Source of the DNA: Micrococcaceae bacterium
Lineage (GTDB): Bacteria; Actinomycetota; Actinomycetes; Actinomycetales; Micrococcaceae
DNA length: 64,000 nucleotides
Direction: 5' to 3'
NCBI GenBank assembly: GCA_025465475.1
Contig: JAODMR010000005.1
Coordinates: 26,700 to 90,699 of the forward strand
Shown: piece by piece, positions 42,127 through 53,179 of the stretch
Numbering within the stretch: the stretch's first letter is position 1
Layout of the letters: each line of letters begins with the position of its first letter
Translations under genes and position numbers: made by a program
Notes under the pieces: generated by a model
Told to the model about the DNA's origin: nothing
The model's database searches: none
Seen by the model: only the letters and a program-made list of their open reading frames with translations

Positions 42127-43745
42127 TGACCGGCTGCTTTCTTGGATTGCGTGAACAGGAGGTACGTCATGGGCGTGGACAGCAGGATCATCAGCAGCGC
42201 GTACGGCGCTGCTCCGCTGTAGTCGATTTCACTGCTGAGGGCCCAGAATTCGGTGGCCAGGGTCTTGGTTCCGTTCGGCGAGAGCAGCAGCGTGGCCGTC
42301 AGCTCGTTGACGACGCCGAGGAACACCAGCGCCGCTCCGCCGGCCGCAGCTGGGGCGCTGAGCCGTAACGTCACCCGCAGGAAGGCCGCCAGCGGTGGTT
42401 TGCCCAGGGCCATGGCGGCCTCGTCAAGCTCACGCGGAGCCTGCGCCAAGCCCGCGCGGAGGTTGACCAGCACCCGCGGCATGAACAACAGCACATAGGC
42501 GGCGACCAGCACCACCGAGGTCTGGTAAACGCCTGGCAGGGCGCGCACCGTGATGGTCACGAAGGCCAGTGCCACGACAATGCCCGGCATGGAGCTGCTG
42601 ATGTAGTTGACCCCTTCCAGGGCCCGGCTCAACCGGCCGGGATGCCGCACCGAAAGGTAGGCCACCGGGAACCCCAGCAGCGTGGTGGCCAGGGCTCCGG
42701 CCAGACCGTATCCGAGGGTCTGCAGCAACGTGGAGGCCAGTTCCGGTCGCTGCCAAACGGCCCCGCCCCCGGCCAGCAGCCAGCGCAGCACGTGGAACAG
42801 CGGAACCCCCAGGGCGAGCACTGTCAGGGCCAGCAGGCCCAGCTGCGCGGGCACCTGGTGGAATCCCAGGGGCAGCCGGACCGGGGCCGACTGCGCGCCG
42901 GGACCGATCCGCGCGTACCGGGCGCTGCCGCGGCTGCGGGACTCGGCCAACAGCAGCAGCAGGCAGGACAGCACCAGTACGCTGGCCAGCATATTCGCGG
43001 CGGTGCCGTTGAAGGTCGATTGGAACTGCTCGTAAATCGCCGTGGTGAACGTGTCGAAGCGGATCATGGCGAACGCGCCGTATTCCGCGAGCAGGTGCAG
43101 GGAAACCAACAGCGCTCCGCCGGCGATGCCCAGCCGCAGTTGGGGCAGCACCACCCGGCCGAAAACGCGCCAGGACCCCAGCCCGAGCGCGGCGGCCGAC
43201 TGCTCCAGGGCCGGGTCCAGCCGGCTCAGGGACGCGGCGACGGGGATGTAGACCAAGGGGAAATAGGACAGCGTGGCGATGAGCACGCCGGAGGACACGC
43301 CGTGCAGGGAGGGCACGGCGCTGACCCAGGCGTAGCTGTTGACGAATGCGGGGATGGCCAGCGGGGCGGCCAGCAACAGGGACCAGGCCCGGTGTCCCAC
43401 CAGCCGGGTCCGCTCGACCAGCCAGGCGCCCGCGACGCCGAGCAGCACGCAGAGCGGCACGGTGAACACGATCAGCCAGACGGTGTTCAGCAGCAGGTAG
43501 CCCACCCGGGGGCGGAACACCAGCTTGGCGGCGGTGTCCCACCCGGCCCCGATGGTCATGGCGATGACATACCCCAGCGGCAGCAGGGCGAACACCGCCA
43601 CCAGGATGCAGAGGATCACCACTGATGTTGGAGGCCGCCGGCGCCGCCCAGTGGGCTTTTTCTGTCCGGGAAAGCGTCCTGCGCTGAGGACGCGGACGCT
43701 CGGCTGTCCGGTGACGGAAGGAGTTGTTGTTGCGGGTGGAACCAC
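42123..43745 (-). CDS. Iron ABC transporter permease, FbpB-like (two fused permease halves)
   Basis: 540 residues with two successive permease domains and about 12 membrane helices. Each half contains an EAA loop: [31 protein letters not shown] and [30 protein letters not shown]. This duplicated layout is characteristic of FbpB-type iron(III) importers. It overlaps the ATPase gene (GTGA) and ends 4 bases after the binding protein stop on the same strand. Confidence 0.93.
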   Translation of the reverse strand: MVPPATTTPSVTGQPSVRVLSAGRFPGQKKPTGRRRRPPTSVVILCILVAVFALLPLGYVIAMTIGAGWDTAAKLVFRPRVGYLLLNTVWLIVFTVPLCVLLGVAGAWLVERTRLVGHRAWSLLLAAPLAIPAFVNSYAWVSAVPSLHGVSSGVLIATLSYFPLVYIPVAASLSRLDPALEQSAAALGLGSWRVFGRVVLPQLRLGIAGGALLVSLHLLAEYGAFAMIRFDTFTTAIYEQFQSTFNGTAANMLASVLVLSCLLLLLAESRSRGSARYARIGPGAQSAPVRLPLGFHQVPAQLGLLALTVLALGVPLFHVLRWLLAGGGAVWQRPELASTLLQTLGYGLAGALATTLLGFPVAYLSVRHPGRLSRALEGVNYISSSMPGIVVALAFVTITVRALPGVYQTSVVLVAAYVLLFMPRVLVNLRAGLAQAPRELDEAAMALGKPPLAAFLRVTLRLSAPAAAGGAALVFLGVVNELTATLLLSPNGTKTLATEFWALSSEIDYSGAAPYALLMILLSTPMTYLLFTQSKKAAGQ

Positions 43746-43749
43746 AGGT

Positions 43750-44802
43750 TTACAGTAGCCCAGCCTCGGTCATGAGGTCCGTGACCTTCTGCGAATTGAG
43801 CTTGGCGGGATCCACCGACGGGGCCTGGAGATCCGCCAGGGGGGTCAGCTTCTCGTTGGCGGGAACGTCGCTGGCGACCGGGTATTCGAAGGACGTGCCC
43901 TTTTGCAGCACTTCCTGCCCGGCCTTGCCGGTGACGAACGCGAGGAACTGCTGTGCCTGGTCCTGGTGCTTGCTGGAGGACAGCACTCCGCCGCCGGAGA
44001 TGCTGACGAAGGCTCCGGGATCCTGGTTGCGGAAGTAGTGCAGCGCCACGTTCGCGCTGTTTTCACCCGTCTTGGCCTGGTCGCCGAAGTAGTAGTAGTG
44101 ATAGATCACGGCGCCTTCCAATTCTCCGGCGTTCACCGCCTTCATGGCAGTGCTGTTCCCCTTGTAGGCGACGGAGTTGTCCTTCATGGACTTCAGCCAT
44201 GCCGCGGTGGCGTCCTCGCCCTTGAGCTCCAACATCGCGGAAACGATGGCCTGGAAGTCAGCACCGGAGGGCGACGCGCCCCACTTGCCCTTCCACTGCG
44301 CATCAGCCAGGTCCATCAGGGACGCCGGCAATTGGTCCTCGCTCAGTTTGGTCGTGTTGTAGGCGAACACGGTGCTGCGGGCGGCGATACCGGTCCATTT
44401 GTTGGTGGAGGGCCGGAAGCCCTCGGGAACCTGGGCCAGGGTGTCGGCCGCAATATCGGCGAACAGCCCTGCGTTTTCCACCTGGGTCATGGCCGGGGAG
44501 TTTTCGGTGAGGAAGACGTCGGCTGGAGAGTTTGCTCCCTCCTGCACCAGCTGGCTGCTCAGTTCGGTGTCGCTGCCATTGCGCAGGGTCACTTTGATGC
44601 CGGTTTGCGCGGTGAAGGCGTCCACCCATTCCTGGGTCAGCGATTCATGCTGCGCGTTGTAGATCGTGATCCCATCCGAGCCGGCCGAGCTGCTGCCGGC
44701 CGTGCTGGAACTGCTGCCTCCACACGCCGTGAGGACCGTCAGTGAGGCCGCGACGGCGGCGGCCAGGAAGGATCGGCGAACTACTTTGGGATGGAACGTC
44801 AC
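43750..44802 (-). CDS. Iron(III) ABC transporter substrate-binding lipoprotein (FbpA/FutA-like)
   Basis: About 350 residues from GTG 44802; the open frame goes to 44874 but the extension has no coding character. Lipobox [10 protein letters not shown] (Cys ~25), then [68 protein letters not shown]. The run YHYYYFGDQ is the conserved tyrosine cluster that coordinates ferric iron in FbpA. It is the first gene of a binding protein-permease-ATPase operon. No Fur-box-like palindrome is clear upstream. Confidence 0.93.
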   Translation of the reverse strand: MTFHPKVVRRSFLAAAVAASLTVLTACGGSSSSTAGSSSAGSDGITIYNAQHESLTQEWVDAFTAQTGIKVTLRNGSDTELSSQLVQEGANSPADVFLTENSPAMTQVENAGLFADIAADTLAQVPEGFRPSTNKWTGIAARSTVFAYNTTKLSEDQLPASLMDLADAQWKGKWGASPSGADFQAIVSAMLELKGEDATAAWLKSMKDNSVAYKGNSTAMKAVNAGELEGAVIYHYYYFGDQAKTGENSANVALHYFRNQDPGAFVSISGGGVLSSSKHQDQAQQFLAFVTGKAGQEVLQKGTSFEYPVASDVPANEKLTPLADLQAPSVDPAKLNSQKVTDLMTEAGLL

Positions 44803-44891
44803 GGCGGAGCCTTTCGATGGGGCGGCACTGGGCTGCCCTTCATTGTGGCAACCCGGACCGTAATTACGCAACATGAACGTTTCCTAATCGG

Positions 44892-46172
44892 TCACAGAGC
44901 GGTGTCGGGGCTCCCGCTTCTGAGCAGGGCGGCCGCTTCGAAGGTCATCCAGGCCTGCAGCTGGCTGGAAAGTCCGACGACGTCGGGAGTACCGATGGGT
45001 GCGACGGCGGCCGTGGTTGCGACGGCGGCCGTGGTTGCCTCGGTGGGTCCGGCCGGCGAATGGACGGCGGGAAAGACGACAAGCCGAGTGCCGACTCCGA
45101 CGCCGCGGGGTTTGCCACGAGGCGGCGCTGGGCAGCGGCCGTCCCAGAGGACTTCAGCGGTATCCAGCACCAACCGGGTAGCCAGCGCGCGGGTCGGAGC
45201 GGGAAGGGCCGGATCCCGGGCCGCGAGCGCCAGGTAGCGCACCAGGATGCCGGTGAACAGCCCGCCGTCACCGCCTTCGTGCAGCAGCAGGGGGTGCGCC
45301 TGACCCCGTTGCACCGTCAGATGCCTGTCAATGGCCTCGACCAGATCCGCGGCCCGGGCCAGATTTCGTGCCCCGCCGAGTTCCAGCAGCGCCCCGAGGA
45401 CCGGACCCTGGTTGTAGGTGTACAGGGGCCGCTCCAGCACCGGACCCTCCGGGGTGGGGTGCACGCCGTCCAGGAACAGGCCGAGTTCCGGGTCAAATAG
45501 CTGCAGTTCCAGCCAATCGAGGATGCCGGCGGCCCGGGTGGTGTCCCCGGCCCGGGCAAAGTACAAGGCCGCGGGTCCGTTCGCCGGGGTGTTCTTGTAG
45601 TCCCTGGCGCGTGACCAGTAGATGCCGCCGCCAAGCTCACTGGACCAGGCGCCCTGCAACTGTCGGTGCAGGGTGTGGGTGGCGGACCGCACCGGCCCTA
45701 AGCGGGGCAGCCGGCCGCGCCGCTGGTTTGGGTGCTGGGCACCGAAGGAGCCGATGGCCGGGCGCCCGCTGGCGGCGGCGTCCAGGCGCTTCACCGCGAG
45801 CGCCAGCCAGGCCATGTCGTCGTAATAACTGTTCGTCAGCCTGCCCCAGTTGCGCAGGCGGATCGTGCGCAACAGCCGGAAGGCGAGCAGCAGCGGATCG
45901 TCAGGACCGCCGTCGTCCGTGTCGCACCGCCCATTAGGTTCCGCGCCGCCCGAGCCCATGGCCCGGGAGGCGGCATCGATCAGGCAGTCCAGGTAGTGGG
46001 CCTGCCACCAGTAATGCCATTCGCTGCCCCAGTGCAGCCCCCGGAGGCGCGGCGCTGCCGGGGCGCCGAGCCAGGTGCCGGGCAGGCCGATCAGGGACTG
46101 CCCGAAAAGCACATGCACGCTCCGGGCGGCGGCCTGGGCCCGCTGCGCCCACGTAAACGCCGAAACATCCAT
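44892..46172 (-). CDS. GH76-like protein (alpha-1,6-mannanase family), cytosolic
   Basis: 426 residues. Motifs typical of the (alpha/alpha)6 family: TNSYYDDMAWLALAVKRLD (the catalytic Asp-Asp pair), GIYWSRARDYKNTPANGPAALYFARA and YTYNQGPVLGALLELG. Known GH76 enzymes cut alpha-1,6-mannan, but most are secreted, and no signal peptide is visible here, so the substrate may be internal or the protein is not an active hydrolase. A duplicated 18-base unit in the C-terminal tail (45001-45036) gives ATTAAVATTAAVA. It is 89 bases upstream of the iron importer and may be unrelated to it. Confidence 0.8.
   Translation of the reverse strand: MDVSAFTWAQRAQAAARSVHVLFGQSLIGLPGTWLGAPAAPRLRGLHWGSEWHYWWQAHYLDCLIDAASRAMGSGGAEPNGRCDTDDGGPDDPLLLAFRLLRTIRLRNWGRLTNSYYDDMAWLALAVKRLDAAASGRPAIGSFGAQHPNQRRGRLPRLGPVRSATHTLHRQLQGAWSSELGGGIYWSRARDYKNTPANGPAALYFARAGDTTRAAGILDWLELQLFDPELGLFLDGVHPTPEGPVLERPLYTYNQGPVLGALLELGGARNLARAADLVEAIDRHLTVQRGQAHPLLLHEGGDGGLFTGILVRYLALAARDPALPAPTRALATRLVLDTAEVLWDGRCPAPPRGKPRGVGVGTRLVVFPAVHSPAGPTEATTAAVATTAAVAPIGTPDVVGLSSQLQAWMTFEAAALLRSGSPDTAL
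45001..45036. repeat. Tandem 18-base duplication within the GH76-like gene
   Basis: GCGACGGCGGCCGTGGTT occurs twice in succession. It encodes the ATTAAVATTAAVA tract near the C-terminus. Confidence 0.9.
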
Positions 46173-46278
46173 TGGTTCACCCTAGGCTTCGGCGGTCCTG
46201 TTCCTGCATCCCACGGTTTCAGTTAGGCTGCGTTAACGAATGCAGGGCCGGTGGCCCTCGATTCCAAAGGGGGAATCC

Positions 46279-47055
46279 ATGGACATTGCTGATGCTGCTG
46301 CCCTGGTCACCGGCGGTGCGTCCGGCCTGGGCGCGGCCACCGTCCGCCGGTTGCACGCCGGTGGTGGCGCCGTCGTCATCCTGGACCTGCCCCAATCGCC
46401 CGGAGCAGACCTGGCACGCGAGCTGGGGGAGCGGGTGCTTTTTGTGCCCGCCGACGTCGGCAACGAGGGCCAGGTGCAGACCGCGCTGGCGGCGGCTGCC
46501 TCGATGGCGCCGCTACGGGTCGTGGTGAACTGCGCCGGGATCGGAACGCCGGGAAAGGTTTTGGGCAGGGACGGCGTGTTGCCGCTGGAAGCTTTCCAGC
46601 GGGTCGTGCAGGTAAACCTGGTGGGCACCTTCAACGTGCTGCGGCTGGCCGCAGCACAGATGGCGGAAACGGAGCCCGTCCCCGGCCCCTACGGCACCGC
46701 CGAGCGCGGTGTCATCATCAATACCGCGTCGGTGGCAGCCTTCGACGGGCAGATCGGGCAACCCGCCTACGCCGCGTCCAAGGGCGGTGTGGCGGCCATG
46801 ACTCTGCCCCTGGCCCGTGAACTGGCGCGCTCGCTGATCCGCGTGATGACCATTGCACCTGGCATTTTCGAGACGCCCATGATGGCGGGCCTGCCGCAGG
46901 AGGCCCAGGATTCGCTGGGACGGCAGGTCCCGCATCCTTCCCGGCTGGGCAAGGCGGAGGAATACGCGGCGTTGGTCCTGCACATTGTGGAGAACGAAAT
47001 GCTCAACGGCGAAACGATACGCCTTGACGGGGCCATCCGGATGCAGCCCAAGTGA
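46279..47055 (+). CDS. Short-chain dehydrogenase (3-hydroxyacyl-CoA dehydrogenase type II-like)
   Basis: 258 residues from ATG 46279 with AAAGGGGGA upstream. NAD-binding [15 protein letters not shown] (~10-24), NAG-type motif NCAGIG, catalytic Ser/Tyr/Lys ([24 protein letters not shown], with YAASK) and the SDR tail [11 protein letters not shown], which is like human HSD17B10. With the coupled acyl-CoA dehydrogenase it suggests a beta-oxidation-type branched acid or fatty acid route. The stop overlaps the next start as GTGA. Confidence 0.92.
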   Translation: MDIADAAALVTGGASGLGAATVRRLHAGGGAVVILDLPQSPGADLARELGERVLFVPADVGNEGQVQTALAAAASMAPLRVVVNCAGIGTPGKVLGRDGVLPLEAFQRVVQVNLVGTFNVLRLAAAQMAETEPVPGPYGTAERGVIINTASVAAFDGQIGQPAYAASKGGVAAMTLPLARELARSLIRVMTIAPGIFETPMMAGLPQEAQDSLGRQVPHPSRLGKAEEYAALVLHIVENEMLNGETIRLDGAIRMQPK

Positions 47056-48215
47056 ACGCCCTACCAGCGGTCGATTTTTACGACTTCGAATCCATGCTCA
47101 GCACCCGTGAACGCGCGAAGCTGAGCGAGCTGCGCAGCTTCCTGGCGCAGGACGTCGCACCGCACGCTGATGCCTGGTGGACCAGCGCAACCTTCCCCTC
47201 GGAAATCCTTCCCCGCCTGGCGGAGCTGCAGCTCAGCACTCCGGTGCAGCAGGGCTACAGCCATCTTTTCACCGGTCTGCTGATTGCGGAAATGACCCGC
47301 ACGGACACCTCGCTGGCCACGTTCTTCCTGGTGCACCATGACCTGTTCGTGGAGTCGCTGCACCAGTTCGGCACCCAGGAGCAGAAGCACAGGCTGCTGG
47401 CCGATGCCATGGCGCTGCGCATCACCGGGGCTTTCGCCCTGACGGAGCCCGAACACGGCAGCGACGTGGCCGGTGGCATGGTGACCACCGCCCGCCGCAG
47501 CGGTTCGGACTGGATCCTCAACGGCTCCAAGCGCTGGATCGGCAATGGTACGTTCTGCGATTACATGCTGCTGTGGGCCCGGGATGCGGACACCGGACAG
47601 GTGCGCGGCTTCGTGTTGGACGCCTCCTCGGCAGGAGTGCAGCGGACCAGGATCGAACACAAGATCGCATTGCGGACCGTCCAGAACGCGAACATCCAAT
47701 TGACGGACGTCCGTGTTCCTGAGCGGGACCGCTTTCCCGGCATCAACACCTTCCAGGACACGAACCAGCTGCTGCTGGGATCCAGGCTCATGGTGGCGTG
47801 GCAGGCGGTGGGGCAGCAGTTGGCCGCCTTCGACGTCGCACGGGCCTACGCGGTGGAGCGGCGACAGTTCGGCCGTCCGCTGGCGTCCTTTCAGCTGGTG
47901 CAGCAGCAGCTGGTGCAGATGCTGGGGAATGCGACGGCCAGCCTGGCCATGATGGCCCGGCTGGCGCAGCTGCAGGACGAGCGCGGCAGCGTGCAGATGG
48001 AGCAGGTTGCCCTGGCGAAGGCGTTCACCACCACCCGCATGCGCGAAACGGTGGCGCTGGGCCGAAACCTGCTGGGCGGGAACGGCATCCTCACTGATTA
48101 CCGGATGGCCCGCATCTTCTCCGACGCGGAGGCGATCTACACCTACGAAGGCTCCCACGAAATCAACACCCTCATTGCGGGCCGGGCCATCACAGGGGTT
48201 TCAGCCATTCTTTGA
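47052..48215 (+). CDS. Acyl-CoA dehydrogenase (glutaryl-CoA-dehydrogenase-like)
   Basis: 387 residues from GTG 47052, translationally coupled to the SDR gene. FAD-dependent. Typical segments: [68 protein letters not shown] and the C-terminal [18 protein letters not shown], where the catalytic base Glu sits before the glycine pair as in GCDH (YEGTYDIHxLIxGRAITG). It may therefore be a glutaryl-CoA or related short-chain dehydrogenase. Overlaps 15 bases with the convergent gene. Confidence 0.9.
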   Translation: MNALPAVDFYDFESMLSTRERAKLSELRSFLAQDVAPHADAWWTSATFPSEILPRLAELQLSTPVQQGYSHLFTGLLIAEMTRTDTSLATFFLVHHDLFVESLHQFGTQEQKHRLLADAMALRITGAFALTEPEHGSDVAGGMVTTARRSGSDWILNGSKRWIGNGTFCDYMLLWARDADTGQVRGFVLDASSAGVQRTRIEHKIALRTVQNANIQLTDVRVPERDRFPGINTFQDTNQLLLGSRLMVAWQAVGQQLAAFDVARAYAVERRQFGRPLASFQLVQQQLVQMLGNATASLAMMARLAQLQDERGSVQMEQVALAKAFTTTRMRETVALGRNLLGGNGILTDYRMARIFSDAEAIYTYEGSHEINTLIAGRAITGVSAIL

Positions 48216-49022
48216 CGCGACCTGTCGTTCCCCGGCTTCAATCGAAACCGGCAGCCGATTACCCGCAACCGGCTGCGGACACGTGCCAAATGCCGTAAAC
48301 GCGCTCGGGTAGTTGATGGTGCGGTTGAAGTCCAGGACCAGGGTTCCGTCCGGTCGCGGCCTGGTTGTTTCCAGCTTGCGCCAATCGTCCGTGCTGACCC
48401 CACTGGTGCCATCGGAGAAACTCAGGACCAACGCGCCCAGTTTTTCCTCTTCCGCCGCCAGCCGCAGAGTGCGTCCGCCGAGTTCGAAAACCACCTCTCC
48501 CACCAGTGTGGCCACACCCGGGACGTCGGGGTGGGCCGTCCGAATGGGCTCGGTCTGCGGCTGCGGATACGGCTCAAAGCGACCCTCTACCACCAGGTCC
48601 GGGCGGAAATCAAAGACGGGTACTGCCTGAAAGTTCGTGAGGACTGGGGAGGTGGAGTCCCGTGTGCGCACCGCGTAGCGGCCCGCCCGCATCACGAGCT
48701 CCACGACGATGGTGCCCTGTTGCACCCAGAGCAGCGACTCCTCATCCTGCAGCACCGCCTGCACGGTTCCTTCCACCGGCTCCCCGGTGGCGACCACAAC
48801 AAACCCGTCCGATGCCGCGGCCGTGAGGACCGCCGTCGTACCGTCGGTGCTCCAACGGCCCGGAACCAACTCAAGGGCGCCCGGCGCTGCAGGGAGCCAT
48901 TGGAAAGAGGTCAGGGTCAACCAGCCATGCTCGGTGGCCAGCACCTTATTGCGGTTGGTGCGGAAGCGGTGCCAACGCTCGAGCAGTGCGGACGGAACCT
49001 GAGGCGCTGTAACGGCTGTCAT
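48201..49022 (-). CDS. DUF1684 protein
   Basis: 273 residues from ATG 49022; longer frames upstream overlap ppc antisense and lack coding character. [28 protein letters not shown] and [58 protein letters not shown] are the conserved DUF1684 core, with the final [18 protein letters not shown]. Function is not known. It is divergent from ppc with a 208-base gap and converges with the acyl-CoA dehydrogenase over 15 bases. Confidence 0.85.
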   Translation of the reverse strand: MTAVTAPQVPSALLERWHRFRTNRNKVLATEHGWLTLTSFQWLPAAPGALELVPGRWSTDGTTAVLTAAASDGFVVVATGEPVEGTVQAVLQDEESLLWVQQGTIVVELVMRAGRYAVRTRDSTSPVLTNFQAVPVFDFRPDLVVEGRFEPYPQPQTEPIRTAHPDVPGVATLVGEVVFELGGRTLRLAAEEEKLGALVLSFSDGTSGVSTDDWRKLETTRPRPDGTLVLDFNRTINYPSAFTAFGTCPQPVAGNRLPVSIEAGERQVASKNG

Positions 49023-49230
49023 GAGCGGTTCAACGCGCCGCCTTGTGCTCCTATTCCGCCACGACGTGCGCTGCGATTCAGCTGCGTTACGGGACACATG
49101 GCGGGTATCTGGACTCAATTCGGTGCCTGCGCGGGTTCTCGGTAGTATCCATCCTGATGTGTCACCGAACACACCTCCCGTATCCAGCGCAGCATACGAG
49201 TCCCCCGTCCCGGACCGTAAGGATTCCCTC

Positions 49231-52059
49231 ATGAGCACCGATGCGCCAGCAGCTGCACCGTCCAACACCCCAGCAGAAGTTCCGTCCGAAACGCCCGTTG
49301 GACCCGACCTGGATGCCGAGCTGCGACGGGATGTGCGGCGCATCAGCACCCTGCTGGGCGAATCGCTGGTCCGCCAGCACGGCCAGGAGTTGCTGGACCT
49401 GGTGGAGAAGGTCCGACTACTGACCAAGGAATCCAAGGAGACCGGAAGCGAGGACGTAGCAGCCCAGGTGCGCGCCCTGCTGGCCGGACTGCCGCTGGAC
49501 CAGGCCACCGATCTGGTGCGGGCCTTCGCCTCCTATTTCCATCTGGCCAACGCGGCAGAACAGGTCAACCGTGTTCGGGGGCTGCGAAACCGGGCGGAAA
49601 AGGACGGCTGGCTCGCCCAAGCGGTTGCCGGAATCGCCGCTGAGGCAGGCACCGGGGTGCTGCAGGAGGTGGTGAACGCGCTGGACGTCCGTCCCATCTT
49701 CACCGCCCACCCGACCGAGGCGTCGCGGCGCTCCGTGTTGGACAAGATCCGCCGGCTATCGGCCCTGCTGGCGGAAAGCACTCCTGAAGACAGCAGCGCC
49801 CGCCGCCGTCAGGACCGCCAGCTGGCGGAGCTGATCGACCTGATCTGGCAAACCGATGAGCTCCGCCAAGTGCGTCCGACACCGATGGATGAGGCCCGCA
49901 ACGCAATTTACTACCTGGGCAACATACTGACCGACACTGTCCCGGACCTGCTGACCGACTTCAGCGAGTTGCTGGCCGAACATGGGGTGAGCCTGCCGGC
50001 AGCGGAAGCCCCGATCAAGTTTGGCTCCTGGATCGGCGGGGACCGGGACGGCAACCCCAACGTCACTGCTGACGTCACCCGGAACGTCCTGCGGATCCAA
50101 AACCAGCATGCGGTCCGGATCGCCATTTACTTCCTGGACGAGCTCATCACCGCGCTGTCCAGTTCGACGGCGATCGTCGGCACCGACCGGGCGCTGATGG
50201 ACTCCATCGCGGTGGATCTGCGGAACCTGCCGGGCCTGGACAAGCGCGTCCTGGAACTGAACGCCCAGGAGCCCTACCGGTTGAAGCTGACCTGCATCAA
50301 GGCGAAACTCCTCAACACGGCCGCGCGGGTGCAGAAGGGGACCGCCCACCAGCCCGGCAGGGATTACACCTGCACAGCGGAAATCCTGGACGAGCTGACC
50401 CTGCTGGAGCACTCCCTGCGCGCGCACTCCGCGTCGCTGGCTGCGGACGGGGCGCTGGCCACCGCCCGGCGGGTCATCTCCTCCTTTGGGCTGCACCTGG
50501 CCACGCTGGACATCCGTGAACACGCCGACCACCACCACGCCGTCGTTGGGCAACTGGTGGACCGCTTGGGCGAACTGGACACCCCTTACGGTGAGCTCAG
50601 CCGCGAGGACAGGATGAAGGTGCTCTCGGCCGAACTGGCGTCCCGCCGTCCGTTGGCGCCCAACCCGGCGCCGCTGGACCCCGAAGCGCACAAGACCTTC
50701 GACGTGTTCGGGGTGATCCGCTCCGCGTTGGAAACCTACGGTCCGGACGTCATCGAAACCTACATCGTGTCGATGACCCGCGGAGCCGACGACGTGTTGG
50801 CGCCCGCCCTGCTCGCCCGGGAAGCCGGTCTGCTGGACGTGTACGGCAACGGCTCTCCTGGCTTTGCCCGGATCGGCTTCGCCCCGCTGCTGGAGACCGT
50901 GGAGGAACTGCGCGCGTCGGAACGGATCGTGGACGAGCTGCTGTCCGACCCCACGTACCGGGAAATCGTCCGGCTCCGCGGGGACGTGCAGGAGGTCATG
51001 CTCGGCTACTCGGATTCCAACAAGGAATCGGGTGTGCTCACCTCGCTATGGGAGATCCATAAGAGCCAGCGCAAGCTGCGCGACGTCGCTGCCCGGCATG
51101 GCGTGCGGCTGCGGCTCTTCCACGGCCGCGGCGGTTCTGTCGGACGCGGTGGCGGACCCACCTACGACGCGATCCTGGCCCAGCCGAACGGCGTCCTCGA
51201 AGGGGAAATCAAGTTCACCGAGCAGGGCGAAGTCATCAGTGACAAGTACTCGCTGCCTGAATTGGCCAGGGAGAACCTGGAATTGTCGGTGGCGGCGGTA
51301 CTCCAGGGTTCGGCACTGCACCGCAGCCCGCGCACGTCCGACGACGAACGGGAGCGGTTTGCCCAGACCATGGAAGTGGTTTCGGACGCGGCGTTCGCCC
51401 GTTATCGGGCGCTGATCGAGGACGCCGACCTGCCGGCGTACTTCCTGGCGTCCACGCCAGTGGAGCAGCTGGGTTCCTTGAACATCGGGTCCCGGCCCTC
51501 CAAGCGGCCGGACTCCGGGGCCGGGCTGGGCGGCTTGCGCGCTATTCCGTGGGTGTTCGGCTGGACCCAGTCGCGCCAGATCGTACCCGGCTGGTATGGC
51601 GTGGGGTCGGGGCTGAAAGCCGCCCGCGAGGCGGGGCGTGAGGGCGACCTGCAGGACATGCTGCAGCGCTGGAACTTCTTCCGTTCCGTGTTGTCCAACG
51701 TCGAAATGACCCTCGCCAAAACGGACATGGACATCGCTGCGCACTACGTCTCCTCGCTGGTGCCTGAGGAGCTGCAGCACCTGTTCGCTGACATCCGTGC
51801 CGAGTATGAGCTCACCGTCGCCGAGGTCCGCAACCTGATGGATGAAGCGGAGCTGCTGGATCACCAGCCCACGCTTAAACGGTCGCTGTCCGTCCGGGAC
51901 CAGTACCTCGACCCGATTTCCTACCTCCAGGTGGAACTCCTGCGCCGGGTCCGTGCCGGCGCCGACGAAAAGTCCGACCAAGAGGGCGCCGAGCAGCTGC
52001 AGCGGGCCATGCTGATCACCATCAACGGTGTGGCGGCCGGAATGCGCAACACGGGATAA
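49231..52059 (+). CDS. ppc: Phosphoenolpyruvate carboxylase
   Basis: About 942 residues from ATG 49231; the frame opens at 49021 but the first conserved residues start near [15 protein letters not shown]. It makes oxaloacetate from PEP and bicarbonate to refill the TCA cycle. Conserved blocks: [14 protein letters not shown] (catalytic His), [52 protein letters not shown] and the C-terminal [13 protein letters not shown] equivalent ([19 protein letters not shown]). Length is standard for bacterial PEPC. The 208-base divergent gap to DUF1684 should contain its promoter, but no regulator site is obvious. Confidence 0.97.
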   Translation: MSTDAPAAAPSNTPAEVPSETPVGPDLDAELRRDVRRISTLLGESLVRQHGQELLDLVEKVRLLTKESKETGSEDVAAQVRALLAGLPLDQATDLVRAFASYFHLANAAEQVNRVRGLRNRAEKDGWLAQAVAGIAAEAGTGVLQEVVNALDVRPIFTAHPTEASRRSVLDKIRRLSALLAESTPEDSSARRRQDRQLAELIDLIWQTDELRQVRPTPMDEARNAIYYLGNILTDTVPDLLTDFSELLAEHGVSLPAAEAPIKFGSWIGGDRDGNPNVTADVTRNVLRIQNQHAVRIAIYFLDELITALSSSTAIVGTDRALMDSIAVDLRNLPGLDKRVLELNAQEPYRLKLTCIKAKLLNTAARVQKGTAHQPGRDYTCTAEILDELTLLEHSLRAHSASLAADGALATARRVISSFGLHLATLDIREHADHHHAVVGQLVDRLGELDTPYGELSREDRMKVLSAELASRRPLAPNPAPLDPEAHKTFDVFGVIRSALETYGPDVIETYIVSMTRGADDVLAPALLAREAGLLDVYGNGSPGFARIGFAPLLETVEELRASERIVDELLSDPTYREIVRLRGDVQEVMLGYSDSNKESGVLTSLWEIHKSQRKLRDVAARHGVRLRLFHGRGGSVGRGGGPTYDAILAQPNGVLEGEIKFTEQGEVISDKYSLPELARENLELSVAAVLQGSALHRSPRTSDDERERFAQTMEVVSDAAFARYRALIEDADLPAYFLASTPVEQLGSLNIGSRPSKRPDSGAGLGGLRAIPWVFGWTQSRQIVPGWYGVGSGLKAAREAGREGDLQDMLQRWNFFRSVLSNVEMTLAKTDMDIAAHYVSSLVPEELQHLFADIRAEYELTVAEVRNLMDEAELLDHQPTLKRSLSVRDQYLDPISYLQVELLRRVRAGADEKSDQEGAEQLQRAMLITINGVAAGMRNTG

Positions 52060-52092
52060 AGGCGCCCGACACGGCGTTGTTAGGGTAATCCC

Positions 52093-52401
52093 ATGCCTTC
52101 CTTCCGCGCCGTCCTGCCGGTCACGGGGCTCCGTCCCGGAGTGGCGCCGGAAGCAGTGATGTCCACGGCCGTCGCCGCCCTGGGTTCCCGTCACCTGGTG
52201 GAGGCAACCCAACTGGACCTGGTCCGCGGAGTGCCGCAGATCACCCTGCGGTTCACCGTGGAGGCGACGCAGCAGGACCTGGAGGACCGTCAGGCCCGCG
52301 ACTCTGCGGCCGCCATGAAGCACGCCGTCGATTCGATTGCCGACACGGCGCGGTTGGGCGTCCTCCGGCGCCAGCGGGGGCGGTGGATCCCGCTGGGCTG
52401 A
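52093..52401 (+). CDS. Small conserved hypothetical protein
   Basis: 102 residues from ATG 52093, 33 bases after ppc. MPSFRAVLPVTGLRPGVAPEAVMSTAVAALGSRHLVEATQLDLVRGVPQITLRFTVEATQQDLEDRQARDSAAAMKHAVDSIADTARLGVLRRQRGRW is an alpha/beta protein without signal peptide or cysteines. I recall homologues next to ppc in Arthrobacter-like genomes, but function is unknown. Probably co-transcribed with ppc. Confidence 0.7.
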   Translation: MPSFRAVLPVTGLRPGVAPEAVMSTAVAALGSRHLVEATQLDLVRGVPQITLRFTVEATQQDLEDRQARDSAAAMKHAVDSIADTARLGVLRRQRGRWIPLG

Positions 52402-52439
52402 TCCGGGCCATCGCTGGCTCCGGGTCACCTTCCTGGCGG

Positions 52440-53117
52440 CTAGGATCCCGGGTTGTCCGTGTTGTCGACGCCAACGCCATCGCCGCTGCCCGCGCCCGAG
52501 GGATGGGTGGCAGTCTTGCTCGGGCGGCCGGCCCGGCGGCGGATCGCCAGGACCGCCGCCATGAGAATTCCGACGCCGAGGCCGAGTGCCGCACCAATCA
52601 GCGAGTTTGCCCAGAACGGCAGATCAATGGTGCGGCCGGTCAGGTAGCCCAAACCCACCGTCCAGGAGGCCCACAGCGCGGATCCGAGGGCGCTGGCCCG
52701 GACCACCCGGATCGCCGGCAGTGCCGCGACGCCGGCGGCCGCCATGGTGGCTGTCCTGCCCGCCGGCAGGAAGCGACCGGCGACCATGGCCGCCGCGGTG
52801 GAGGACCGGCCGCCGCGTTCCACCGCCCGGCGGATGAGCCTGTGTACCGTCCTGCCCCAACGGAACCTGTCCAGCACATGGGTGAGCCGCCGCCGGAACA
52901 ACCCGTAGACCAGCAGGTCACCCACGAACGATCCCACGACGGTGCTGAGCCAGGCCACGGGAAGCAGGGCTTGGCCGGAGGCCGCCAATGCCCCGCTTGT
53001 CACGACGAGCACCTCGGCGGGCAGGGGCGGCATCAACGCGTCCAGCGCCACGGTCACGAGGATCAGCGGATAGAGCGCCGGACTCCACCCACCCAGCCCC
53101 GAAATGTCCACCGGCAC
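52440..53117 (-). CDS. DedA-family membrane protein
   Basis: 225 residues. LDALMPPLPAEVLVVTSGALAASGQALLPVAWLSTVVGSFVGDLLVYGLFRR and the GRFLPAGRTATMAAAG motif (DedA core FxGRFxPxxRxxxxxxAG) identify the family, which moves undecaprenyl phosphate or phosphatidylethanolamine across the membrane. About 5 hydrophobic segments and a charged C-tail. Convergent with the small ppc-linked gene, with a 38-base gap. Confidence 0.9.
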   Translation of the reverse strand: MPVDISGLGGWSPALYPLILVTVALDALMPPLPAEVLVVTSGALAASGQALLPVAWLSTVVGSFVGDLLVYGLFRRRLTHVLDRFRWGRTVHRLIRRAVERGGRSSTAAAMVAGRFLPAGRTATMAAAGVAALPAIRVVRASALGSALWASWTVGLGYLTGRTIDLPFWANSLIGAALGLGVGILMAAVLAIRRRAGRPSKTATHPSGAGSGDGVGVDNTDNPGS

Positions 53118-53179
53118 AATCTATCCGGTCCCCGTAACCGCTGGTAGTCCAATGAAGCGCGCGGTGCCACACTGTCCCC

